Source: Reyranella sp. (lineage in GTDB: Bacteria > Pseudomonadota > Alphaproteobacteria > Reyranellales > Reyranellaceae). From it: a DNA stretch of 8,204 bases. A program made the position numbers and the translations under genes. The notes under the pieces were generated by a model, which had not been told where the DNA came from, did no database searches, and worked only from the letters and a program-made list of their open reading frames with translations. Location: positions 1-8,204 of the forward strand of contig JADHLS010000207.1 of assembly GCA_016780605.1 (NCBI GenBank). The letters run 5' to 3'. Positions 1 to 6,748 of this stretch are shown here, in pieces (the stretch's first letter is position 1; each line of letters starts with the position of its first letter).

Positions 1-1
1 T

Positions 2-463
2 GATTTCGTCGTTGCCGACGAGCCGATCTCGGCGCTCGACGTCAACATCCAGGCGCAGATCATCAACCTGATGGTCGACCTGCAGGAACGATTGGGACTG
101 ACCTATCTGTTCATCGCCCACGATCTCGCGGTGGTGCGCCATGTCTGCGACCGCATCGCCGTGCTCTACCTCGGCAAGATCATGGAGGTTGGCCCGGCCG
201 CGGAGCTGTTCGCGCGTCCGCTGCATCCCTATACGCGTACCCTGATCTCCGCCGCGCCGGTGCCCGATCCACGCGTCGAGCGCACCCGCCGCCATGTGCC
301 GATGAAGGGCGAACCGCCGAGCGCGCTCGACCCGCCGAGCGGCTGCCGCTTCCGGACGCGCTGCCCGATCGCCGAAGAACGCTGCGCCCGCGAGGAGCCG
401 CCCCTGTTGGAAGCCGCCCCAGGCCAGCGCGTCGCCTGTCACTTCCCCGGACGGCTGGGTTGA
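2..463 (+). CDS. Peptide/nickel ABC importer ATP-binding protein, OppF/DppF type (5' end cut by window)
   Basis: This is the C-terminal 153 residues of a cytoplasmic ATPase that powers uptake of oligopeptides or related small solutes through an Opp/Dpp-type importer. The reading frame is already open at base 2. It enters at the Walker B/D-loop (DEPISALDV), continues to the H-loop histidine (FIAHDLAVV), and ends in the oligopeptide-transporter C-terminal domain: the HPYT segment, the [10 protein letters not shown] segment and the cysteine pattern GCRFRTRCP...RCA...ACHF. The DEPxSALDVxIQAQ wording and the TYLFIAHDL segment resemble the OppF/DppF subunit more than OppD/DppD. Walker A and the LSGGQ signature must lie upstream, outside the window. 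An ATG at base 71 is internal and is not the start. It is probably the last gene of its operon, because the next gene encodes a different transporter class after a 60-base gap. The exact substrate cannot be told. Confidence 0.95.
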   Translation, partial: DFVVADEPISALDVNIQAQIINLMVDLQERLGLTYLFIAHDLAVVRHVCDRIAVLYLGKIMEVGPAAELFARPLHPYTRTLISAAPVPDPRVERTRRHVPMKGEPPSALDPPSGCRFRTRCPIAEERCAREEPPLLEAAPGQRVACHFPGRLG

Positions 464-511
464 GTCATTGCTGGTGACGCGAGCGGCCAGCGGCTATCCG
501 GAGCGGCCCAT

Positions 512-517
512 GAGGAG
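512..517 (+). promoter_or_regulatory. Shine-Dalgarno site GAGGAG for the exporter membrane-domain gene
   Basis: GAGGAG lies six bases before the GTG at 524. This supports GTG 524 as the start. The ATG at 510 is in a different frame and meets a stop within four codons. Confidence 0.6.
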
Positions 518-523
518 CTGATC

Positions 524-1498
524 GTGCTTTCATCACTTTTGCGCCTCTACAGGTGGGCACTCCCGTCCGTGCGCGACTGGCCCGGCGGTCGGATGCCGTC
601 GTCTCTCTATGCCTACGTCCTCAAAGTGAGTCGCCAGCAGCAGGTCCGGCTCGGCCTCCTCACGCTGGCGGTATTTCCCCTCTCCCTGGCGCCGTTGGAG
701 CTCCAGCGGCGGATCATCAACTATGCCGTGGCTCACGCGGCCGTCGAAATGCTGGTGGCCCTGGGGGGACTGTACCTGGCCGTCCTGCTGGTGCAGGGCG
801 GCCTGAAGTTCCTGCGCGACGCGTATCTGCACAGGATCGCCGAAGGCGTCACCCGTCTGCTTCGCCGGAAACTCGTACGGCGCGGGCCTCTCGAGGCCGC
901 TATCGAGGAAGGCACGAAGCAGGCCATCCTCTCGGCGGAATCGGAGAAGGTCGGGGGCTTTGTCGCCGAGAGCATCTCGCTCCCCATGCTGCAGGCCGGT
1001 ACCGTTCTCAGCATCGCCGCGTACATGCTGGCCGTCGAGCCGCTGGTCGCGATGGTGGCGATCGTCTTCCTGGTGCCATCCCTGCTGGTCGTCGGCTTGG
1101 TGCAGCCCATCCTCAACCGCCTGTCGCGGTCGAAGATCACCGTCGTGCGCTCGCTTGGCGAATCCGTTCTTCGAGGGGATCGCGACGATCCGTCGAAAGC
1201 GACGGACTCCGACACGCTCATCGACCGCATCTACGACCTGCGTCTTCGTTTCGCCAACCTCAAGGTCGCGACCAAGTCGGTCAACCAGCTGGTCACCGGC
1301 CTGGGGCTGCTGAGCATCCTCCTGGTCGGTGGGTGGCTTGCCATCCAGGGCCAGACGGAGATCGGCATCATCGTGGCCTTCATGTCGGGATATGAGCGGA
1401 TGACCAACCCGGTCAGGGACCTGCTGAACTTCTATCGCCGTCTGTCGACGATGCGCGTGCAGTACAGGTTGGTGGCCGACGCCTTCGCCCAGCGGTGA
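524..1498 (+). CDS. Stand-alone ABC exporter transmembrane domain protein (no ATPase domain)
   Basis: This is a 324-residue inner-membrane protein. About six hydrophobic segments can be seen (roughly residues 43-63, 74-94, 153-172, 173-193, 257-275 and 279-291), in the two-plus-two-plus-two spacing of the type-I ABC exporter membrane domain. The C-terminal helix (SGYERMTNPVRDLLNFYRR) matches the usual linker before a nucleotide-binding domain. That domain is absent: the gene stops at residue 324 and the next bases form a terminator-like hairpin. It would need an ATPase encoded elsewhere, or it is a remnant. Residues about 216-226 (LRGDRDDPSKA) are charged and unlike the family, while the +1 frame across the same bases reads FEGIATIRRK, a family-like stretch. 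This suggests two compensating indels (separate feature). GTG 524 was chosen for its good Shine-Dalgarno site. The exported substrate is unknown. Confidence 0.8.
   Translation: MLSSLLRLYRWALPSVRDWPGGRMPSSLYAYVLKVSRQQQVRLGLLTLAVFPLSLAPLELQRRIINYAVAHAAVEMLVALGGLYLAVLLVQGGLKFLRDAYLHRIAEGVTRLLRRKLVRRGPLEAAIEEGTKQAILSAESEKVGGFVAESISLPMLQAGTVLSIAAYMLAVEPLVAMVAIVFLVPSLLVVGLVQPILNRLSRSKITVVRSLGESVLRGDRDDPSKATDSDTLIDRIYDLRLRFANLKVATKSVNQLVTGLGLLSILLVGGWLAIQGQTEIGIIVAFMSGYERMTNPVRDLLNFYRRLSTMRVQYRLVADAFAQR
1169..1200 (+). other. Probable compensated double frameshift inside the exporter gene
   Basis: In the gene's frame these bases read LRGDRDDPSKA. Shifted by one base (from 1170) they read FEGIATIRRK, which resembles the G-x-x-TIR segment of ABC exporter membrane domains. 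Before about 1169 and after about 1200 the main frame is convincing (ITVVRSLGESV and TLIDRIYDLRLRFANLK). One extra base near the CTTC at 1169-1172 and one missing base near the AAAG at 1196-1199 would explain it. Both natural mutation and sequencing error are possible. Confidence 0.55.
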
Positions 1499-1513
1499 TA
1501 CTCGTTGCAAGAG

Positions 1514-1553
1514 GCACAATCCGCCCAGCTGATTCCAGCTGGGCGGATTGTGC
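1514..1553 (+). terminator. Perfect 18-bp stem hairpin, probable transcription terminator
   Basis: Bases 1514-1531 (GCACAATCCGCCCAGCTG) are the exact reverse complement of 1536-1553, with an ATTC tetraloop. It begins 16 bases after the stop of the exporter gene. Only a short T run (TTTA) follows, so as an intrinsic terminator the U-tract is weak, but the stem is very stable. It separates the exporter gene from the cardiolipin synthase gene 49 bases further on. Confidence 0.75.
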
Positions 1554-1602
1554 TTTAGTAGCGCTCTCGTAGTAACGTCGCGAACGCTACTCTTGCCACC
1601 GG

Positions 1603-3060
<1,458 letters not shown>

Positions 3061-3075
3061 CTCATTGCCGGGAGC

Positions 3076-3116
3076 GCGCCACTAGAGACGGAGCGAAGCT
3101 CCGTCGTAAGTGGCGC
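3076..3116. repeat. Two-tier hairpin downstream of the cardiolipin synthase gene
   Basis: The outer arms GCGCCACT (3076-3083) and AGTGGCGC (3109-3116) pair perfectly. After a 3x3 internal loop, the inner arms GACGGAGC (3087-3094) and GCTCCGTC (3098-3105) pair around a GAA loop. No T run follows. It lies 15 bases after the stop of the synthase gene, so it may help end or protect that transcript. Confidence 0.6.
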
Positions 3117-3123
3117 TCATACA

Positions 3124-3159
3124 TCATGTTCCTCTCCCCCAAGGGGGAGAGGAGCATGA
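3124..3159. repeat. Long palindrome with C5/G5 core: possible bidirectional terminator or dispersed repeat
   Basis: Bases 3124-3140 pair with 3143-3159 over 17 positions, with one T-G wobble (3129/3154) and an AA centre (in practice a CAAG loop). The core CCTCTCCCCC-AA-GGGGGAGAGG resembles purine/pyrimidine-rich palindromes scattered between genes in many GC-rich proteobacteria. It sits between two convergent genes (stops at 3060 and 3184), where a structure can end transcription from both sides. Neither flank has a good T run. Confidence 0.6.
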
Positions 3160-3183
3160 AAGCGACGAAGATCAGGCTTGGAC

Positions 3184-3510
3184 CTAATACGGCGGCTGCA
3201 CGGCCATGCGCTGGCCGGTGCTGTCGACGCGATAGCCTTGGGCGTCGACCCGGTCGTTGTACAGGTCGAGCTGATAGGGCGGCACCGACGGACCGGGCGA
3301 CCGCTGGTCCTGGAAGGCGACGCACTCGTTGTAGGTCTTCGAGCCGACGGGAATGCCGTAGCCGGCGCAGGTCGTCGCGGCGGTTTGGGCCGCCATGGAA
3401 GGAGGCTTCGGGGCGTTGGGGCCCTGGCAGCCGGCCAGGATCAGGCCCAACCCTATTGTCGCCAACCCTACCGTCGCCAATCCTACCGTCGTTCGTGTCC
3501 GAGTGCGCAT
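3184..3510 (-). CDS. Small secreted lipoprotein of unknown function
   Basis: This 108-residue protein starts with a basic stretch (RTRTRT), then a hydrophobic segment ending in the lipobox L25-A-G-C28. It should be lipid-anchored at C28 and reside in the envelope, probably the outer membrane, because the residue after the cysteine is Gln rather than Asp. The mature part has a Pro-rich spacer and one conserved-looking block, C48-AGYG...GS-x-x-Y60-NEC63, a two-cysteine pattern found in small alphaproteobacterial lipoproteins. The rest is polar and ends in QPPY. ATG 3510 is supported by GGAAGGAA on the minus strand (complement of 3521-3528), ten bases upstream. The signal peptide contains a threefold 15-base tandem repeat (separate feature). 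It is the last gene of the three-gene minus-strand group, 44 bases after the SH3 gene. No function can be assigned. Confidence 0.82.
   Translation of the reverse strand: MRTRTRTTVGLATVGLATIGLGLILAGCQGPNAPKPPSMAAQTAATTCAGYGIPVGSKTYNECVAFQDQRSPGPSVPPYQLDLYNDRVDAQGYRVDSTGQRMAVQPPY
3447..3491 (-). repeat. Three tandem 15-base repeats in the lipoprotein signal peptide
   Basis: Units 3447-3461, 3462-3476 and 3477-3491 differ by one to three bases (plus-strand consensus CCAACCCTACCGTCG). Because 15 is divisible by three, a change in copy number would keep the frame. They encode the TVGLA/TVGLA/TIGLG hydrophobic core of the signal peptide. Confidence 0.85.
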
Positions 3511-3554
3511 GAGGTCGATGTTCCTTCCGGGCCCATTGTCCAGCTTGATTGCCT

Positions 3555-4130
3555 TCAGTCAATCGGCTCGGACTTGTAGGTGCCCCAGATGTCGGTCCGC
3601 TTGATCCAGCCGCTGGTGCCGGAAGCGCGCACACGGCACCATTCGCCGGTGCAGGACCGGATGTCGCCGACCACCTCGGGTTCCAGCATCGCCATGACCT
3701 CGGCCGAGGGAGCGGGCGTCCTGTGCAGGCTCGCTGCCTTGGCGGCAACGATGAAGCTGCGCTTGCCCGTCAGCAGGCCATGGTAGAGCCAGCCGCTGGT
3801 GCCCTGGGAATCGCGGATCTTCCGCCAGGTCTCGTACTCGGCGACGATTTCGACCGGCATGCCCTTGCGCGTCAGTATCCACTCGACCGGATAGCGCGGG
3901 CCTGGACCGGTCCGTACGTTGACCTCGTCGGACCTCAGCGATGCAAAGCGCGGCAGCGGCAATCCGGAGCCTCTGGATTGGGCGTTGGTGGATTGGGCGA
4001 TGAGAGGGCTGTCGCCTGCGAAAGTGGGACGGTCAAGCGCCACTGAGAAGCAGATTGCCACAAGAAGAGGCGCCCAGAAGGGCACCGACGGCTTTGCCGC
4101 AGCGTGCACGGCTTGTAGGACAGGCCGCAT
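3555..4130 (-). CDS. Secreted protein with two bacterial SH3 domains
   Basis: This 191-residue protein has an N-terminal hydrophobic segment (about residues 17-32) with a possible signal peptidase site after PTFA (residue 39), so it is probably periplasmic. After a Ser/Gln/Pro-rich linker come two SH3-like domains: one at about 62-122 (NVRTGPGPRYPVEW, then GTSGWLYHGLLTGKR) and one at about 126-185 (LHRTPAPSAEVMAMLEP, then EWCRVRASGTSGWIKRTDIWG). Two cysteines in the second domain (C160, C165) could form a disulfide. Bacterial SH3 domains often bind peptidoglycan or peptides, but no catalytic residues are visible. ATG 4130 follows the upstream gene's stop by only four bases. GGAGGA (complement of 4139-4144), eight bases away, gives a strong ribosome site inside that gene's end, so the two are probably translationally coupled. 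It resembles the common alphaproteobacterial SH3 protein family of unknown role. Confidence 0.87.
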   Translation of the reverse strand: MRPVLQAVHAAAKPSVPFWAPLLVAICFSVALDRPTFAGDSPLIAQSTNAQSRGSGLPLPRFASLRSDEVNVRTGPGPRYPVEWILTRKGMPVEIVAEYETWRKIRDSQGTSGWLYHGLLTGKRSFIVAAKAASLHRTPAPSAEVMAMLEPEVVGDIRSCTGEWCRVRASGTSGWIKRTDIWGTYKSEPID

Positions 4131-4134
4131 CTCT

Positions 4135-5721
4135 TCAGTCCTCCGCCCGTCCCTGCAGCTTCACCTTGCGCCCGCGCGCCCACTCGATGCCGAGCTCGAT
4201 CGTCTTGTCGCCGAACAGGTGCGTCACCCGAGCCGCGTCGTCGTTGCCGAGTGTCTGCAACTCGATCATGAGGCTGGTGCCGTCGGCTGACCAGGCGCCG
4301 CGCGCGGCGCTTGGCCCGGAGGGCATGCGCCCGCCCACGGCGAAGCGGCCGTCGAAGCCGATCGGTCCACCGAACCGGCCCAGGAGAGAGCCCGGCGAAG
4401 CGCCGTCGAATTCGAACGCGTAGGACGGTTGGGGATCGTCCAGCTTCAGGCTGTAGGACTTGAGGCCGAACGGCGCGCCGGTTGCGAACCGCCAAGTCTT
4501 GCCGGACACGGTCTTGGCCGTCGCCGGCAGGCCGTTCGCGGCGGACGACACCGGCTGCTCAGTGGCGGCCGCCTTCACCCGCTCGGCGAGAGCGGCCGTC
4601 GCCGCGGGATTGGCAGCGATGGCCGTGTCGGAGGTCACGGCGGCAGCGAGGTGGTCCACTAGCGTCCCGAAGCCGTAGCGCGGGGTGCTGACCAAGCTAC
4701 CGCTCGGGCTGACGAAGCGCTGCGAGCCGGTCACCACAGCCACCATGTCGAGCCTGGGGATCACGACGATGAGCTGGCGGTGGAGGCCGACCGACATGAA
4801 GGTGTCGCGCTGCGGCATGACCCAGAACTGACGGCCATAGCGCAGGTCGCTCGACCAGCTCTCGTGCATGTCGACATCGGCAGCGCGCACGCTCTCGATC
4901 CACGCCGCCGGCAGGATCTGCCGGCTCTCCCACTGGCCACCGCGCAGCCACAGATAACCGATCTTCGCCATGTCGCGCGGCTGCAGGTAGAGGCCCCAGC
5001 CGCCGATCGAGATGCCCTGCGGGTCGGCCTGCCACAGCACGTCGCCGATACCGAGCGGCCCGAACAGCCTGTCCCGCGCATAGTCGCTTGCGCTCCGGCC
5101 GACGACCTTGCTCAGGATGGCCGAGAGCAGATGGCTGTTGCCGCTGTTGTAGTAGAAGCTCGTGCCCGGCGCCGTTGCCATCGGTTGATCGAGAACGAAT
5201 TGCCGCCAGTCGGACGTGCGAGCCATGGCGATGGCGGAGGCGTCGCCGCCGTTCACGCCTTCCTGCCAAGCGAGGCCCGATGTCATGTCGAGCAGATGCT
5301 GGACCGTGATCGCCTTCTTGGCATCGTCGAGATTGGCGATGGTGCGGTCGGCGAAGAAATCGACAACGCGTTTGTCAGCACTGTCGAGCAGACGATCTCC
5401 CAGTGCCATGCCGATCAGGGTGCTGGTGACGGCCTTGGTCGACGAGAATAGGTGATGCTTGAGCCCCTCGCGGAACGGCGCATAGGTCGCCTCGAGCACG
5501 ATGCGGCCGTGGCGCACCACCAGCACGCTGTCCATGTCGTTGGCGGCGCCGAATTCGACCAGGCGCCCGAGCCGCTCAGAACTCATGCCCTGATCTTCGG
5601 GCGAAGAGGTCGCCCAGCCGCGGGTTGGCCACGGGGTCGTGGTCTGCTGCGCCGTCGCGAGCGGCGCCGAGAGCAGCGTGACCAGCACGATCACCAGAAG
5701 CGTGTTGGCAAGCCGATGCAT
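4135..5721 (-). CDS. Exported serine hydrolase, beta-lactamase/penicillin-binding-protein fold (class C-like)
   Basis: This 528-residue protein has a clear signal peptide (hydrophobic residues 5-20, cleavage probably after ATA at 24), so it should act in the periplasm. The serine beta-lactamase-like domain covers about 30-345. The nucleophile motif S93-S-T-K96 follows HHLF. LLDMTSGLAW (143-152) is the usual conserved helix. The tyrosine motif is in FYYNSGNSHLLS (189-200), and the GGWGLYLQPRDMAKIGYLWL block is typical. The third motif, where relatives have H/K-x-G or GxGGQ, reads V-GLHRQ-LIVVIP (311-322), so the small residues lining that side are changed. Residues about 390-528 form an extra, beta-rich C-terminal region ending in ...GIEWARGRKVKLQG. 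Relatives include esterases, D-aminopeptidases, 6-aminohexanoate-oligomer hydrolases and PBP4-like peptidases; antibiotic hydrolysis should not be assumed. A GGGAG lies about 12 bases before ATG 5721. It is the first gene of the minus-strand operon. Confidence 0.9.
   Translation of the reverse strand: MHRLANTLLVIVLVTLLSAPLATAQQTTTPWPTRGWATSSPEDQGMSSERLGRLVEFGAANDMDSVLVVRHGRIVLEATYAPFREGLKHHLFSSTKAVTSTLIGMALGDRLLDSADKRVVDFFADRTIANLDDAKKAITVQHLLDMTSGLAWQEGVNGGDASAIAMARTSDWRQFVLDQPMATAPGTSFYYNSGNSHLLSAILSKVVGRSASDYARDRLFGPLGIGDVLWQADPQGISIGGWGLYLQPRDMAKIGYLWLRGGQWESRQILPAAWIESVRAADVDMHESWSSDLRYGRQFWVMPQRDTFMSVGLHRQLIVVIPRLDMVAVVTGSQRFVSPSGSLVSTPRYGFGTLVDHLAAAVTSDTAIAANPAATAALAERVKAAATEQPVSSAANGLPATAKTVSGKTWRFATGAPFGLKSYSLKLDDPQPSYAFEFDGASPGSLLGRFGGPIGFDGRFAVGGRMPSGPSAARGAWSADGTSLMIELQTLGNDDAARVTHLFGDKTIELGIEWARGRKVKLQGRAED
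4139..4144 (-). promoter_or_regulatory. Shine-Dalgarno site GGAGGA for the SH3 protein gene
   Basis: On the minus strand GGAGGA lies eight bases before ATG 4130 and inside the last codons of the hydrolase gene. This supports the start choice and operon translation. Confidence 0.65.
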
Positions 5722-5804
5722 GGCTGCGGTTGCTCCCTGGAACGGTATCCGAGAAAGTCGTGCTATCCTTCGAACTCACTTTGGAAGGCGAGCGGTCCTG
5801 CCAT
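5722..5804. promoter_or_regulatory. Divergent intergenic region between hydrolase and permease genes
   Basis: These 83 bases separate the start of the minus-strand hydrolase gene from the proposed ATG of the plus-strand permease gene, so promoters for both should lie here or inside the gene ends. I could not find convincing -35/-10 pairs. TATCCT at 5763-5768 is only a weak -10 candidate for the plus strand. No clear operator palindrome is visible. The permease frame is open back to a TTG at 5730, which would use most of this region. Confidence 0.35.
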
Positions 5805-6746
5805 ATGAACGCAGTGCAGGCTGAGGCACAAGGGCGCCAGCGGCAGGTAGGATGGCCCATCGCCGACAGTAGCCTGCGCCGGCTGATGCGGCGCAAGTCG
5901 ACCATCGCCTTCCTGATGACCCTGCCGCTGTTGATCCTGATGATCGGCCTCGTAGCCTATCCCGCGGGCTTCGCGATCTACATCTCGATGCTCGACCGCA
6001 GCATGTCGAGGTTCGTCGGGCTCGCCAACTTCGCCCTCCTGGTCGACCAGGAGAGGTTCTGGCGGGTCGTCTACCAGACCTGCCTGTTTGCCGTCGTCGC
6101 CGTTGCCTTGAAGGCGTTCCTGGGCTTTGTCGCCGCCCAGTTCGTCTACAACCTGCCGACCAAGGGCCAGCGCAAGTGGCGCGGCATGCTGCTGGTGCCG
6201 TGGGTGATTCCGGCCGCCATGAGCGTGCTCGGCTGGCGCCTGCTGTTCGAGCCGTCCTTCGGCGCCTTCAACTGGCTCCTCGAGCATCTCGGCATGCACA
6301 GAGTCTTCTGGCTGGGCGAGACCGGCTGGGCGCGCTTTTCCGTCATCCTGGTGACCGTGTGGTTCGGCGCGCCGTTCTTCATGGTCATGTACCTGGCATC
6401 GATGAAGTCGGTGCCCGAGGAACTCTACGAGGCGGCCTCGATCGACGGCGCCACCTGGTGGCAGCGCATCCGCTACGTGACCTTGCCGATGATGCGCAAC
6501 ATCATCGCCCTCACCATGGTCTTCTCCCTGATCGGCAGCTTCGCCGGCTTCACCATCGTGAACGTGCTCACCAACGGCGGCCCGCTCGGCGCGACCCAGG
6601 TGCTGGGCACGGCCTCGTTTCTGGTCGGCATCATGGCGGGCAATCTCCCGTTGGGCGCCGCCATATCGCTGTTCATGGTGCCGGTCCTGGCAACGGCCGC
6701 GATCATCGTCCTGCGCGGCGTCGCCAAACGAGGGAATGAGGCCTAG
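5805..6746 (+). CDS. ABC importer permease, sugar/glycerol-phosphate type (MalF/UgpA-like)
   Basis: This 313-residue inner-membrane protein should form half of the membrane channel of a carbohydrate-type ABC importer. Six hydrophobic segments are seen (about 34-62, 90-112, 125-148, 178-200, 233-254 and 283-305). The cytoplasmic loop that docks the ATPase carries the EAA motif: E209-A-A-S-I-D-G215, then W-x-x-I-x-x-x-x-LP. The LTNGGPLGATQVLGTASF segment fits the MalF/UgpA subfamily. The start is uncertain: ATG 5805 is preferred, but an in-frame TTG at 5730 and an ATG at 5886, just before the first helix, are alternatives, and none has an ideal ribosome site. A substrate-binding protein, second permease and ATPase normally accompany it; none is adjacent here. 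Its stop is two bases before a SulP gene. The substrate is unknown (sugar, polyol or glycerol phosphate are typical). Confidence 0.88.
   Translation: MNAVQAEAQGRQRQVGWPIADSSLRRLMRRKSTIAFLMTLPLLILMIGLVAYPAGFAIYISMLDRSMSRFVGLANFALLVDQERFWRVVYQTCLFAVVAVALKAFLGFVAAQFVYNLPTKGQRKWRGMLLVPWVIPAAMSVLGWRLLFEPSFGAFNWLLEHLGMHRVFWLGETGWARFSVILVTVWFGAPFFMVMYLASMKSVPEELYEAASIDGATWWQRIRYVTLPMMRNIIALTMVFSLIGSFAGFTIVNVLTNGGPLGATQVLGTASFLVGIMAGNLPLGAAISLFMVPVLATAAIIVLRGVAKRGNEA
6738..6741 (+). promoter_or_regulatory. Ribosome-binding site GAGG for the SulP gene, inside the permease end
   Basis: GAGG overlaps the last codons of the permease gene, seven bases before ATG 6749. This suggests the two genes are read from one transcript with coupled translation. 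A second ATG at 6736 is in another frame that does not encode the carrier. Confidence 0.5.
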
Positions 6747-6748
6747 CG

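Noticed and set aside
3076..3159. CRISPR array or small RNA gene in the hairpin region
   Set aside because: The two hairpins are different sequences with no repeat-spacer spacing, and no promoter is visible.
3062..3748. 228-residue minus-strand frame across the hairpin region, lipoprotein and SH3 genes
   Set aside because: It overlaps two better-supported genes in another frame and reads through both hairpins; Pro/Arg-rich low complexity.
4135..5721. Antibiotic-resistance beta-lactamase
   Set aside because: The fold family is shared, but the third motif differs, the protein is longer than class C enzymes, and no AmpR-like regulator is adjacent, so a resistance role is not supported.
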